DNA of 64,000 bases, taken from contig CAVPMN010000020.1 of NCBI GenBank assembly GCA_963706425.1, positions 558,001 to 622,000 of the forward strand, read 5' to 3'. A program made the translations under genes and the position numbers. The stretch comes from CAVPMN01 sp963706425. Its GTDB lineage: Bacteria; Actinomycetota; Acidimicrobiia; Acidimicrobiales; Acidimicrobilacustridaceae. Positions within the stretch are counted from its first letter, which is position 1; each line of letters opens with the position of its first letter. The notes beneath the pieces are model-generated. The model was not told the DNA's origin, made no database searches, and was given only the letters and a program-made list of their open reading frames with translations. This document shows positions 7,875 through 17,394 of this stretch, piece after piece.

Positions 7875-9425
7875 TCAGGTGTCTGTTCGAGCTCCCGCTC
7901 CGGCCGGGACGACGGCATCACCGAAGCCGCCGTCTTCGTCGCTGTAGGCGGGCACACCCATCTCGGTGATGTCGAGACCGGTCATCTCGTCCTCGACCGA
8001 CGACCGGATGCCACCCTTGGTGAGCTTGTTCTGGGTCCAGAAGAAGGCGAAGGCCACCCCGAAGATCACCGTCATGATCGTGAGCGCACCGATCCCCTGG
8101 GCGCCGAGCTGGCGGATGCCGAGTTCGAAGTCATAGAGGACGCCGGTGACGCCGCCCGCGTCCGCGGTGAGCGCAGTGTCGGTCAGGTTCCAGCCCGCCC
8201 CGTAGGTGCCGTCGGCGAAGATGCCCACGGCGAGCACGCCGAAGATCCCGTTCACGCCGTGCACGGAGATGGCGCCGACCGGGTCGTCGAGCTTGAACCG
8301 TCGCTCGATGAGCCACACCGACTCGATCACGATGACCCCAGCGATCAAGCCGATCACCGCAGCCGCCCACGGCTCGACGAAGGCACACGGTGCCGTGATC
8401 GCCACCAATCCGGCGAGCATGCCGTTGGCCAACATCGACGGGTCGGGCTTGCCGGTGCGCCGGCTGACCCAGACCATGGCGGCCACCGAGCCGAACGCCG
8501 CGGCGATGGCGGTGTTGACCGCAACCAGCGCGAACTGCACGTCGGTTGCAGCGAAGGTCGACGCCGCGTTGAAGCCGAACCAGCCGAACAGCAGGATGAA
8601 CGTGCCGAGCATGGCCATCGGAATGTTGTGCGGGGGCATGGCACGCGGCTTGCCGTCCTTGGTGAACTTCCCGATTCGTGGGCCGAGAACGATCGCTCCG
8701 GCCAGTGCAGCCACCCCGCCCACGGCGTGCACCACACCCGAGCCGGCGAAGTCGACGTAGCCGAAACCCAGGTCGAGGTTGTTCCCGAGCTGGTTCAGCC
8801 AGCCGCCGCCCCACGTCCAGGCGCCGAAGATCGGGTAGTAGATGGCGCCGCAGAACAGCCCCCACCACACGAACGACTTCCACTTCCAACGTTCGGCCAT
8901 CGACCCGGTGGGGATCGTCGCCACCGTGTCCATGAACGCCACCATGTAGAGGAAGAAGGCGGCGATCGGGGCAACAACTGCGGGGCTGCCGAGGTCGCGC
9001 AGCGCAAATCCACCCTGCCAGACGAACGTCCAGTCGCCGATGCTGAACAAGGCGTCGCCGACCGGAGCGTCGTAGCCGAAGTAACCCGGATAGCTGAAGC
9101 CACCGAACATCAGGCCGTAGCCCACGAAGAAGAAGCCGACGAACCCCAGTCCGAAGATCATGAAGTTCGTGCTCACCACGTGAGCGGCGTGCTTGCGTCG
9201 GCAGAAGCCGGTCTCGACCAGGGCGAAGCCGGCCTGCATGAAGATCACCAAGATGGCGCCGATGACGACCCAGAGCAGGTTGAGCGCCTGCCCGGCGGTC
9301 GGCGCATCGACATCTGGGCCGGTCACCTCTTGCGCGCCGGCGGGACTCCCGCCGAAGAGGACGAACAGCAATGGGACAGCCAACGCCACAAGGACGCCGA
9401 CGCCCATTCGGGCACGACGGGACAT
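7875..9425 (-). CDS. amt: Ammonium transporter (Amt/MEP/Rh family)
   Basis: Ammonium channel in the cytoplasmic membrane. The start ATG at 9425 is chosen because AGGAG sits 7-8 bases upstream; the frame stays open further upstream without such a site. The 516-residue product has a cleavable signal (SRRARMGVGVLVALAVPLLFVLFGGSPAGAQ), then eleven membrane segments starting ALNLLWVVIGAILVIFMQAG. Both pore histidines are present (GSGVVHAVGG and ISVHGVNGIFG), as is the signature DFAGSGVVHAVGG and the NFMIFG region. The C-terminal tail (NKLTKGGIRSSVEDEMTGLDITEMGVPAYSDEDGG, partly quoted) carries a TGLD-type motif common in Amt proteins regulated by PII. Unusually, no glnK/glnB gene adjoins it in this window; a PII protein may be encoded elsewhere. 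Confidence 0.95.
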   Translation of the reverse strand: MSRRARMGVGVLVALAVPLLFVLFGGSPAGAQEVTGPDVDAPTAGQALNLLWVVIGAILVIFMQAGFALVETGFCRRKHAAHVVSTNFMIFGLGFVGFFFVGYGLMFGGFSYPGYFGYDAPVGDALFSIGDWTFVWQGGFALRDLGSPAVVAPIAAFFLYMVAFMDTVATIPTGSMAERWKWKSFVWWGLFCGAIYYPIFGAWTWGGGWLNQLGNNLDLGFGYVDFAGSGVVHAVGGVAALAGAIVLGPRIGKFTKDGKPRAMPPHNIPMAMLGTFILLFGWFGFNAASTFAATDVQFALVAVNTAIAAAFGSVAAMVWVSRRTGKPDPSMLANGMLAGLVAITAPCAFVEPWAAAVIGLIAGVIVIESVWLIERRFKLDDPVGAISVHGVNGIFGVLAVGIFADGTYGAGWNLTDTALTADAGGVTGVLYDFELGIRQLGAQGIGALTIMTVIFGVAFAFFWTQNKLTKGGIRSSVEDEMTGLDITEMGVPAYSDEDGGFGDAVVPAGAGARTDT

Positions 9426-9803
9426 GTGTTTCTCCTGCTTCTGGGCACCGATCGGTGCTGCCGTGCCCGGCGTTTGCCGGACACCCTCCATGCGGTTCCA
9501 GCCCCGCTACATGAAGTGGGTGCAGCGTCCCCCTCGGGCGTTTCCGGACGGTGCCCGCAATGTGACGAGGTCGTGAACGGACGCGGCTCTAGTCCCGCCG
9601 GCCCTTTCGCCTGGGTCGACCGCCCCAACGCGATCAAGGCAGGCGGGGCACCGGCCGTTGCTCAGATCACAGATGCTGGAGGGAGCACGACCGGCGTCTC
9701 AGAGAGCCCACAGGGTTGCGGCGTCTCGCCTGCTCGAACCGACGGACACCTCCTCGTTCCACCCGGGTCGGCTGGTGAGACGCCGTCGCCCGTTTTGGCC
9801 GCC
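9426..9803. other. 378-base intergenic stretch between amt and the PBP operon
   Basis: Both flanking genes are on the minus strand, so this holds the amt promoter region and the end of the upstream operon. The main structure is a 9-bp perfect inverted repeat, CGGCGTCTC (9720-9728) with GAGACGCCG (9777-9785), with an inner CCGAC/GTCGG pair; a further CGGCGTCTC copy is at 9692-9700. Read on the minus strand this may be a terminator for the phosphatase gene. I could not pick out a confident amt promoter, nitrogen-regulator box or gene here. Confidence 0.4.
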
Positions 9804-10370
9804 TCAGAGGTGTCCGGTGTCGTTGAAGGCGTGCAGCACCGGCCCGTGATCCCCGATGGCGATCCGGGTCACCGAGGCCGGTGCCACGAAGAGTCGCCAC
9901 GTCGCCTCGTCGCCCACTCCGAGCGCCCACGCGGTGGCGGCCTTGATCGGCGAGACGTGGGAGACCACCACCACCGTCTGGCGGCGGGCGCTGTCGACCA
10001 GATCGTCGAGCGCGCCACGCACGCGAATGCCGAGCGACGCGAGCGACTCGCCGCCGGGTGGTGCGAAGTCGAGGTCGGTTCGCCAGGTGGCCCAGATCTG
10101 CGCAGGCACCTCGCCGAGCGGCATGCCGTCGAAGTCGCCGTAGTCGAGCTCGATCCAGCGCTCGTCGATCTCGACCGGAAGCCCGAACGCCTCGGCCGTT
10201 TCCCTGGTGCGCGCCAGCGGGCTCGACACCACACGGTCGACCGGCCCGACCCGCGCCGCGAGGGCACGCGCCTGCTCCCGTCCCACGGGATCGAGCGGAG
10301 CGTCGAGCCGGCCGAGCAGCCGGCCCTTGGCATTGGCTTCGGTGCGACCGTGCCGAACGACGATGAGCAT
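9804..10370 (-). CDS. Histidine phosphatase family protein (phosphoglycerate mutase-like)
   Basis: This 188-residue protein starts with the catalytic motif VVRHGRTEAN (His 8 is the phospho-acceptor), followed by the conserved arginine in VVSSPLARTRETAEAFG, the acid region ELDYGDFDGMPLGEV, and the second catalytic histidine in VVVVSHVSPIKAA. This is the CobC/PGAM branch: small broad phosphatases acting on sugar phosphates or nucleotide-loop precursors. Its start overlaps the stop of the membrane protein gene upstream (ATGA at 10368-10372), so it is co-translated. In other actinobacteria a zinc-ribbon (DUF164) gene lies next to a histidine-phosphatase domain, often fused to RNase HI, so the neighbourhood is conserved here although the RNase H part is missing. 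Confidence 0.9.
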   Translation of the reverse strand: MLIVVRHGRTEANAKGRLLGRLDAPLDPVGREQARALAARVGPVDRVVSSPLARTRETAEAFGLPVEIDERWIELDYGDFDGMPLGEVPAQIWATWRTDLDFAPPGGESLASLGIRVRGALDDLVDSARRQTVVVVSHVSPIKAATAWALGVGDEATWRLFVAPASVTRIAIGDHGPVLHAFNDTGHL

Positions 10371-10855
10371 CAGGCCGCCAGATCCCTCGGTAGATGGCCG
10401 GTTCGCAAGAAGTGATCGCGGTTCTCACGATCGGAGAACCCGAACTGTGACCAGCACCAGGCCAGTGATGCGGCCCCGACCAGTTCGAGCAGGAGGATGA
10501 GGCCGATGGGTCGGTCCAGCTCGGGGAGGCCTCCATCGCCGAAGTCGAGGCCGAAGAACGGCCACCAGAACACGTCGGTCCGCATCCAGATGCCGTCGAG
10601 CACGAGGTGCATCAGCATCCCGATCGGCAGGCTGATGAGTCGCCTGCGCACCAGCCGCCGCTTCTGCGTCGCGAGCATCACCAGGACCAAGAGCGCGACG
10701 ACGGCCAGCAGGGTGTGGAGCAGACGCGGCCCGCCGAGCACGACCTCGCCGACCGGGAGCACCGAGCCGAGCATCACCAGTCGATAGTCGAGAGCAGGGC
10801 TGCGAAACACCAGCCACACGAACGCGAAGCTGACACCCGCGAACCACAAGATCAT
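10370..10855 (-). CDS. Hypothetical membrane protein (DUF457/YdjM-like His-rich pattern)
   Basis: This 161-residue product has hydrophobic segments at about residues 2-16 (ILWFAGVSFAFVWLVF), 23-36, 44-62 (LHTLLAVVALLVLVMLAT) and 107-130 (LILLLELVGAASLAWCW). Polar residues sit inside or next to the membrane: LLHTLL and GMLMHLVLDGIW, an arrangement seen in membrane-bound metal-dependent hydrolases of the DUF457/YdjM kind, where His and Asp in the membrane bind metal. The match is only suggestive. It starts 8 bases after the zinc-ribbon gene and overlaps the phosphatase gene, so it belongs to the PBP operon. ATG 10855 was chosen because it follows that stop closely. Confidence 0.72.
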   Translation of the reverse strand: MILWFAGVSFAFVWLVFRSPALDYRLVMLGSVLPVGEVVLGGPRLLHTLLAVVALLVLVMLATQKRRLVRRRLISLPIGMLMHLVLDGIWMRTDVFWWPFFGLDFGDGGLPELDRPIGLILLLELVGAASLAWCWSQFGFSDRENRDHFLRTGHLPRDLAA

Positions 10856-10863
10856 CTGATGTC

Positions 10864-11577
10864 CTAGCGAACGAGGAGCCGGCCGCACTCGACGCAGTGG
10901 ACCCACGCGTCGGCAGGCTCTCGCTTGATGCGGTCGATCTCGACGGCGGGCAGGGTGAGGTGGCAGCCGCCACAGTTCGACCCGACCAGCCTCGCCACCG
11001 CGATGCCGCCCAGTTCGCCGCGCAGCACCTCGTAGCGCTCGAGCAGTGCCGGATCGATCGACGATGCCCGTTCGGCGCGCTCGGCCTCGACGGTCGTCAG
11101 CTCGGCGGTGAGGGCCCCCTCGGCCTCCGCGACGGCGGTCTCGAGCTCCGCGCCCCGCCGGTCGAGCTCGGCGCTGGTGTCCCGACGGGCCACGAGATCG
11201 GCGTCGAGTGGCTCCACCTGCTCCATCACTTCGAGCACGCCGTCCTCGAGCTGTCGCTGCCGGCGCCTGAGCGACTCGATGTCGTCCTGCAGCGCCTGGA
11301 GCTCACGGGGCGAGGTGACGGTGCCCGAGTAGAGCGTCTTGTCGACCCCGGCGATCTTCTCCTCGATGATCGTCACCTCGTCCTCGATGCGGCGTTGCTC
11401 GCGCCCACGCTCGTCGCGCGCCGCTTGCACCTCGGCCGTGGCCCGCTCGTGATCGGCGACGGTCTGCAGGTGCTCGTCGCGAGCGATGCGCTCGGGCAGC
11501 GTCGCCAGCCGGTGGCGGAGTTGCTCGATGGCGAGGTCGTGCTCCTGCAGATCGAGCAGGTCGTCGAATGCGCTCAT
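10864..11577 (-). CDS. Coiled-coil protein with C4-type zinc ribbon (DUF164/zf-RING_7 family)
   Basis: This 237-residue protein is almost entirely a long antiparallel coiled coil rich in Glu, Arg and Leu (residues about 5-185), then a C-terminal zinc ribbon: NCGGCHLTLP and VHCVECGRLLVR give the four cysteines (CxxC...CxxC). This matches the conserved actinobacterial family that sits next to Nif3 and RNase HI/CobC genes. The family is thought to bind nucleic acid or scaffold a complex, but no role is firmly set. Its ATG overlaps the last base of the PBP gene stop, and it is followed by the membrane protein and histidine phosphatase genes, all on one strand. Confidence 0.9.
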   Translation of the reverse strand: MSAFDDLLDLQEHDLAIEQLRHRLATLPERIARDEHLQTVADHERATAEVQAARDERGREQRRIEDEVTIIEEKIAGVDKTLYSGTVTSPRELQALQDDIESLRRRQRQLEDGVLEVMEQVEPLDADLVARRDTSAELDRRGAELETAVAEAEGALTAELTTVEAERAERASSIDPALLERYEVLRGELGGIAVARLVGSNCGGCHLTLPAVEIDRIKREPADAWVHCVECGRLLVR

Positions 11578-13712
11578 CACTCTCCCTCGGCAGCGGGCGG
11601 TACCGCCGGCGGCGGCGGATCTGGTGTGGTCGTCGGCGAGGGCACGGTAGTGGTGGTGGAGCCGGTGGCGGGTGGCCGGGTCGGCGATCGGGGGGTCGAC
11701 CCCGTCGAGCCGCCCGAGATGATCTTGCCGTCCCGACCGAAGCGCACGCCATTGAGGAACGGGTTGCCCTGCCCGACGACCGGGCGGGCCGACCGATCGA
11801 GGCGCGGGCACTCCGGGAAGTCGACCGACGGCAGCTCCTCGTGCACCGCCGCGTTGAAGCGCTGCCAGATCATCGCCGGATAGGTGCCGCCGAAGTTGGC
11901 GACCCCGTTGAGGTTCTCCATCGATGACGCCAGCGGATTGGCGGGGTCGGGGCTGGGATTGCCCATCCACACGGCGGTGGTGATGTAGGGCGTGAACCCG
12001 ATGAACCACGCGTCGAGGTTGAGGTCGGTGGTGCCGGTCTTGCCCGCCGCCACCTGGTCGGTGAGGCGAGCCCTGGTGCCGGTGCCCGACCGGACGTTGG
12101 CCTCGAGGATGTCGGTGGCGTAGCACGCGCTCTCCTCCGAGACAGCCGCCACCCCCGATGAACGGTGCTCCATGATCGTCTCGCCGTCGCGGTCTTCGAC
12201 CCGATCGATGAAGTAGGGGGCTTGGTAGACGCCTTCGTTGGGAATGGCGGCATAGGCGGCCGCCATCTCGAGCGGGGTCGGTCCGCTCGTACCGAGCGGC
12301 AGCGACGGGACGGGGTCGAGCGGGGCGTCCACCCCCAGCTCTCGAGCCTGATCGATGACGTTGTCGATGCCCACCACGAGGCCCAGGCGCACGAACGCCC
12401 CGTTCGACGACGCCGACGTGACCGAGGTGAGGGTGCCGCCTCTGCCCGACACCGTGTAGGTCGGGTCTTCGCCGCCGGGGTTCGGGAACGTGCCCCCGCC
12501 GCCGATCGTGTCGAACGGCAGGTTGCCCTGTTCGAGGGCGGTGAGCAGCACGAAGGTCTTGAACGACGAACCCGTCTGGCGGTTGCCCTGGGTGACGATG
12601 TTGTACTTGTAGGCCTCGTAGCCGGGACCACCCACCAACGCTCGCACGGCGCCGGTGGAGTTCTCGACCGCCACCATCGCCGCGGTGACGTTCTTCGTGT
12701 TGGGCGGGACGCCGGCAGCATGGGTCAGCTCGGCCGCGAACTGCATCTTCGGGTCGAGCGTGGTGTGGATGCGCAGGCCACCGCCGAACACGGCCTGGAC
12801 CCGTTCGTCCCTCGTGGCACCCAACCTCGGGTCGTCGAGCAGCTGCTGTTTGACCTCCTCGACGAAGTAGTCGTCGGGTGGCGGCAGCTCGACCTCGCCA
12901 CAGGCACCGGCCGGCGCGCCGGGTTGCCCGCACCGGCTCACCGGCAGCGGCGCGCTGCCGAAGGTGGCCGCCTGAGCTCGGCTGATCTTCTGCTCCACGA
13001 CCATGCGGTCGAGCGCTTGCCGGCGCTGCTCGTAGGCCTCCTCGGGGTTGAGGGTCGGGTCGAACTCGACCGGGTTGGCGATGAGGGCCGCCAACATGGC
13101 GGCCTCCGCATACCCCAGCTGCTCGACATCGACGCCCCAATAGGTCTCGGCTGCCGCCTGCACGCCGTAGGCACCAGAGCCGAAGTAGACGGTGTTGAGG
13201 TAGCGCTCGAGGATCTCGTCCTTCGTGAGCTGCTCCTCCAGGCGGATGGCGAGCGGGATCTCCTTCTTCTTGCGCTCGAGGTCGCGGGCCGAGGTGAGCA
13301 GCGCGTTCTTGACGAGCTGCTGGGTGATCGTCGAACCGCCCTGCTCGATGCCGCCCGCCGACACGTTCTCGAACAACGCCCTGGTCATCGCCCGGAAGTT
13401 CACGCCGTTGTGCTGGTAGAACTCGGCGTCCTCGACGGCGATGACGGCGTCGATCACCGTCTGGGGCACCCGGTCGAGCGGCACCGGCTCGCGGTTCTCG
13501 GGCCCGTGCAAGGTGGCGAGCAGCGAGCCGTCGCTCGCGAAGACCTGCGACCGCACGGCGAAGGCATCGAGGGCGGCCAGGTCGAGGTCTTCGGGGTTAC
13601 CCGAGAACGCGCCGACGACCCGCGACGCCTGCGGCACCAACGCGACCACGGTGCCCGCCAGGAGCACGCCAGTGGTGATGATGGTGACGACGAGGAGCAG
13701 GATCTTGCGCAC
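11577..13712 (-). CDS. Class A penicillin-binding protein (transglycosylase/transpeptidase)
   Basis: Bifunctional peptidoglycan synthase of 711 residues, anchored by one N-terminal membrane helix (ILLLVVTIITTGVLLAG, residues 4-20). The glycosyltransferase 51 domain spans about 70-240, with the catalytic glutamate in VEDAEFYQHNGV (E94), GGSTITQQLVKN and the second acidic motif KKKEIPLAIRLEEQLTKDEI. The transpeptidase domain spans about 340-610 with SSFK (nucleophile Ser 382, Lys 385), SSN (435-437) and KTGT (558-561). The C-terminal tail is low-complexity Pro/Thr/Gly. The GTG start follows directly on the membrane helix. It is the first gene of a four-gene operon and overlaps the zinc-ribbon gene by a base, which is uncommon company for a cell-wall enzyme. 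Confidence 0.95.
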   Translation of the reverse strand: MRKILLLVVTIITTGVLLAGTVVALVPQASRVVGAFSGNPEDLDLAALDAFAVRSQVFASDGSLLATLHGPENREPVPLDRVPQTVIDAVIAVEDAEFYQHNGVNFRAMTRALFENVSAGGIEQGGSTITQQLVKNALLTSARDLERKKKEIPLAIRLEEQLTKDEILERYLNTVYFGSGAYGVQAAAETYWGVDVEQLGYAEAAMLAALIANPVEFDPTLNPEEAYEQRRQALDRMVVEQKISRAQAATFGSAPLPVSRCGQPGAPAGACGEVELPPPDDYFVEEVKQQLLDDPRLGATRDERVQAVFGGGLRIHTTLDPKMQFAAELTHAAGVPPNTKNVTAAMVAVENSTGAVRALVGGPGYEAYKYNIVTQGNRQTGSSFKTFVLLTALEQGNLPFDTIGGGGTFPNPGGEDPTYTVSGRGGTLTSVTSASSNGAFVRLGLVVGIDNVIDQARELGVDAPLDPVPSLPLGTSGPTPLEMAAAYAAIPNEGVYQAPYFIDRVEDRDGETIMEHRSSGVAAVSEESACYATDILEANVRSGTGTRARLTDQVAAGKTGTTDLNLDAWFIGFTPYITTAVWMGNPSPDPANPLASSMENLNGVANFGGTYPAMIWQRFNAAVHEELPSVDFPECPRLDRSARPVVGQGNPFLNGVRFGRDGKIISGGSTGSTPRSPTRPPATGSTTTTVPSPTTTPDPPPPAVPPAAEGE

Positions 13713-13806
13713 GCACGTCTGACCCTACCGACGAAGACGTTCCATCAGCGTGCGGGCCAACAGCGTGGGGCCCACAGAAAGCGGAGAGGCCGGTTAGCGT
13801 GCGGCC

Positions 13807-14745
13807 ATGGCACACCCTCGCACCTTCCGATTCGGTGTCCAGCTCTCGACCGCACCGTCGGGCGACGACTGGGCTGCTCTCGCACGCAAGGCGGAAGACC
13901 TCGGCTACTCCAGCCTGTTCCTGCCGGATCACTTCGGTGACCAGCTGGCGCCCATCCCGGCGATGCAGGCCGCCGCGGACGCCACCACCGATCTGCGAGT
14001 CGGTGCGCTCGTGTTCGACAACGACTACAAGCACCCGGTGGTGCTGGCGAAGGAGATCGCCACCATCGACGTGCTGAGTGGCGGCCGGGTCGAGCTCGGC
14101 ATCGGCGCAGGCTGGATGACCACCGACTACGAGCAGTCGGGCATCCCCCACGACGCCGCCGGCGTGCGCGTGTCGCGGATGGAGGAGGGCATCGCCATCA
14201 TGAAGGGCCTCTTCGCCGAGGGCGCCTATTCGTTCGAGGGTGACCACTACCGCATCACCGAGCTGGACGGGCTCCCCAAGCCCGTCCAGCGGCCTCACCC
14301 GCCGTTCCTCATCGGGGGTGGCGGCCGACGGGTGCTGTCGATTGCCGCACGCGAGGCGCAGATCGTCGGCATCAACCCCGCCTTGAAGTCGGGCGCGGTC
14401 GACGCCACCACTGCGGCCGATGCCACCGGAGCCGCCACCGATCGCAAGCTCGCATGGGTGCGCGAGGCGGCCGGCGACCGCTTCGACGACCTCGAGCTGA
14501 ACACCTTGCTCTTCGCCGTCATCGACACCGACGACGTCGCCGGCACCAACGAGATGATGGCGGGCATGTTCGGGCTGAGCCCCGACGACGTGCCCGACAT
14601 ACCGCACGCCCTCATCGGCCCGCCGAGCGCCATGTGCGATCTGCTCGAGGCCCGCCGAGCCCGCTGGGGATTCTCCTACATCGTCGTCCAGGGCGACGCC
14701 ATGGAGACGATGGCCCCCGTCATCGCTCGACTCGCCGGCACCTGA
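13807..14745 (+). CDS. F420-dependent LLM-class oxidoreductase (TIGR03621-like)
   Basis: This 312-residue protein has a luciferase-like TIM barrel. The N-terminal strand FRFGVQLSTAPSGDDWAALA, then AEDLGYSSLFLPDHFGDQLAP, AAADATTDLRVGALVFDNDY, LSGGRVELGIGAGWM and the F420-phosphate binding region PFLIGGGGRRVLSIAA are in the usual order. Proteins of this kind reduce or oxidise diverse substrates with coenzyme F420, a cofactor common in actinobacteria. The substrate is unknown. It lies 4 bases before a Gfo/Idh/MocA oxidoreductase gene, so the two are likely co-transcribed and may serve one pathway. It is divergent from the PBP operon, with 94 bases between the starts. Confidence 0.9.
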   Translation: MAHPRTFRFGVQLSTAPSGDDWAALARKAEDLGYSSLFLPDHFGDQLAPIPAMQAAADATTDLRVGALVFDNDYKHPVVLAKEIATIDVLSGGRVELGIGAGWMTTDYEQSGIPHDAAGVRVSRMEEGIAIMKGLFAEGAYSFEGDHYRITELDGLPKPVQRPHPPFLIGGGGRRVLSIAAREAQIVGINPALKSGAVDATTAADATGAATDRKLAWVREAAGDRFDDLELNTLLFAVIDTDDVAGTNEMMAGMFGLSPDDVPDIPHALIGPPSAMCDLLEARRARWGFSYIVVQGDAMETMAPVIARLAGT

Positions 14746-14749
14746 CCCG

Positions 14750-15781
14750 ATGGCCACGCTGGCCTTCGCCGGTTCCGGACGCATCACCGTGGTGCACGGC
14801 CTGGCCGCGCAAACACTCGAGCTCCCCGTGTCGGCCGTCGCTTCGCGCGATCCCGCCCGGGCAGCCGACCGCGCCGGCCAGCTCGACGCTCGCACCGCCA
14901 CCTACGACGAGCTCCCCGCCGGCGCCGACCTGGTCGTCGTCGCCACCCCACCGGCCAGGCACGCGGCCGACACTGTCCGCTGCCTCGATCGCGGTGCTGC
15001 GGTGCTCGTCGAGAAGCCGCTGTGCACCACGCTGGCCGACGCCGACACCATCGTCGCCGCAGCCGATCGCGGTCGCGGGCTGGTCTACGCCGAGAACCTC
15101 GCCTTCGCGCCGGTCGTCACCGCGGCCACGCGGCTGGTGTCCGATCTCGGGCCCCTGCGCCACCTCGAGGTGCGCGCGCTGCAGAACCGGCCCGACTGGG
15201 GCGACTTCCTCACTCCCGGATGGGGAGGCGGCACGCTGTTCGACCTCGGCGTGCACCCCGTTGCCGTGGCCCTCCTGCTCGCCGGCACCGACGAGCCCGT
15301 CGCCGTCTCTGCCCGGCTCGACCGCCCGGACGATCTCGAGGTCGACGATCACGCCGAGCTGGCACTCCACTTCCGCTCAGGACTCGTCGCGTCGGTCGTC
15401 TCGAGTTGGCGGCACGACGACGTCGTCTGGGATCTCGAAGCCGCCAGCGACAGCGGTGTGGTGCGCGCCGAGCTGCTGCCCACGTTGTCGCTCGAGCACA
15501 ACGGTGAACCGGTCGAACTGCCACCGATCCGGCGCTCGCCGGACACGCCCCAACTCGAGCAGTTCGGCTACGTCGGTCAGCTGGGTGCGGCTGTCACCGT
15601 TGCGGCCGGCGGTCGGCCCTCGTCGATCGACGCCCGGTTCGGCCGACGGGTGCTCGACGTGGTGTGCGCCGCCTATCGATCCGCAGGGCGGCACGGCGAC
15701 CCCGAGCCGCTCCCCTTCACGGGCCCTCGTGACCTCACCCCGCTCGAGCTGTGGCGCGAGGTCGGAGCAGGAACGCACTGA
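14750..15781 (+). CDS. Gfo/Idh/MocA family NAD(P)-dependent oxidoreductase
   Basis: This 343-residue protein has an N-terminal Rossmann fold with GSGRITVVHGLAAQ in the glycine-loop position, DLVVVATPPARHAADTV for the third strand and the family's signature AVLVEKPLCTTLADAD (the catalytic lysine region EKP, about residue 87). The C-terminal half has the alpha/beta substrate domain, including GTLFDLGVHPVAVALLLAG, which holds the conserved aspartate and histidine. These enzymes act on sugars, inositols or related alcohols. It follows the LLM gene by 4 bases. Its 3' end overlaps the end of the convergent MFS gene by 47 bases, so the two transcripts are antisense there. Confidence 0.9.
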   Translation: MATLAFAGSGRITVVHGLAAQTLELPVSAVASRDPARAADRAGQLDARTATYDELPAGADLVVVATPPARHAADTVRCLDRGAAVLVEKPLCTTLADADTIVAAADRGRGLVYAENLAFAPVVTAATRLVSDLGPLRHLEVRALQNRPDWGDFLTPGWGGGTLFDLGVHPVAVALLLAGTDEPVAVSARLDRPDDLEVDDHAELALHFRSGLVASVVSSWRHDDVVWDLEAASDSGVVRAELLPTLSLEHNGEPVELPPIRRSPDTPQLEQFGYVGQLGAAVTVAAGGRPSSIDARFGRRVLDVVCAAYRSAGRHGDPEPLPFTGPRDLTPLELWREVGAGTH

Positions 15782-17262
15782 CCACCCACACCACGCAGAG
15801 CACCACTGCGGTGAGCTGCATGGTCGACGCGAACGCGGCCGCCGTGTCCTCCCGCACAGCGGCCAGGAACGGGCCTTGGAGATCGTTGTCGAGTTGCGCA
15901 AGCGCCGCTCGGAACGCGTCACCACCCAGGCGCATCGGCGAGGCGTCCGGATCGATCGTGGTCGAGATGGCGGCCGGTGATCCGGTGGCGGCCAGGTACG
16001 CGCTCGTCCCGAGAGCGAGGGCGAAGGCCGAGCCCAGGAAGCGCGTGAAGCTCACGATGCCGGCGGCCTCGTTGAGTCGCCCCCTCGGCAGACCGAGCAC
16101 GGCCGGGCCGATGAGTCCGGCGTTGGCGATGCCGGCACCGACCCCGCACAACACGAGTGGCAGGGCCAGATCGGCCCGGGTGCTTCCCGCTGTAGTCCGC
16201 CCGAGCAGCGCGAAGCCCACGACCATGAGACCCATGCCGACCATGACCGGACCACGGAACCCCAGCCGTTTCGCCAACCAGTGCGACAGCTGCGCGAACG
16301 CGATCATCGAGATGATGAACGGGGCGAGTGCCATCAGCACCGCGAGCACGGTGGCGTCGAACTGGGCCGCCGACTGGGCGAAGACGTTGAAGAAGTAGAG
16401 CAGACCGACCATCCCCAACGCCGCGCCGAAGGTGGCGATGTTGGCTCCTGCCACCAGACGGTCGCGCAACAGGGCCGGGTGGATGAGGGGGTGGTCGGTC
16501 GATCGCTCCACCGCCACGAAGCCACCGACCAAGGCCACACCCAGCAGCACCGTCAGCCAGAACATCCACGACTCGACGCCCCACACACGGGAGCGCTCCG
16601 CGGCCAGGACGAAGAGGAACGACGCGCCGGACACCAGGACGGCTCCCCGCCAGTCGCGGGTGGGCCGACGGCCGCCTCGCCCCATGTGGTGCAGGAGCGG
16701 CAGGCCCACGATGATCGCTCCAGCGGCGAGCAGGGCCGCCAGCACGAAGATCAGGCGCCAGGACAGGTAGTCGGTGAGCAGGCCCCCGACCAAGGGTCCG
16801 ATGGCGAACGAGCAGGCATAGGTGACACCGCGAAGGCTGAACGCCCGGCTGGCGGCCCGATCCGACGAGAAGGCGGCGATCACTTCGATGCCGGCAGGCA
16901 GCGCCAACGCCGCACCGACGCCCTGCACCGCGCGGGCCACGATGAGCAGCTCGGCGTCCGGCGGCGACAGCTCCACACACCGACCCGGCCACGATCACCG
17001 CGAGGCCGATCACGAACGTGCGCGCCCGGCCGACGACATCGCCCATGCGACCTCCGATGAGCGCCAGCGACGCGGCAGTCAGGAGATAGGCGTTGACGAT
17101 CCAACCGAGCGTTCGCAGCGAGACGTCGAGATCGTCGGCCACGCCTCTCGTGCCCACCGTGATGGCCGTGGTGGTGAGGCCGACGACGGCGACGCTCAAC
17201 GCCACGGCGATCAGGGCCCGGCGCGTCATCGCCGCCTGCGAGGGCGGCGTCGGGTTCGACAC
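15735..17262 (-). CDS. MFS drug/multidrug exporter (EmrB/QacA type), one frameshift
   Basis: A 14-helix type major facilitator of about 508 residues. The N-terminal part (from 17262) reads ALIAVALSVAVVGLTTTAI, LRTLGWIVNAYLLTAASLAL and GGRMGDVVGRARTFVIGL, the last being the conserved MFS loop between helices 2 and 3. The frame then changes near 16970-16985 (in GTGTGTG on the coding strand), where it continues as ELLIVARAVQGVGAALALPAG and then FSLRGVTYACSFAIGPLVGG, typical helix 4-5 motifs of the DHA2 group. Removing one base restores a single protein. Like others of this family it probably exports toxic compounds using the proton gradient. The gene overlaps the convergent oxidoreductase gene at the 3' end. 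No regulator gene is next to it. Confidence 0.85.
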
Positions 17263-17394
17263 GGCGGCACGCTAGTGGGTCGACGCGCACGTCGCCCGCA
17301 CTTGGGTCGGGGCTCGGGTGGACCATCCGCCGTCGAGATGGGACCGCGCTCTACGGTGTCCGGCCAGGCGGAGTCAGAGCTCGAGGTGGGTCTC

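Noticed and set aside
9660..9800. GGTTCGAG on the minus strand considered as a tRNA T-arm
   Set aside because: Flanking bases do not form a five-pair T-stem and no acceptor or anticodon arm is found.
7656..10415. A 919-residue plus-strand frame over amt and the phosphatase
   Set aside because: It is antisense to two clear genes and has a His/Arg/Glu-rich composition characteristic of shadow frames.
12165..13940. A 591-residue plus-strand frame over the PBP gene
   Set aside because: Shadow of the penicillin-binding protein, which carries all catalytic motifs on the minus strand.
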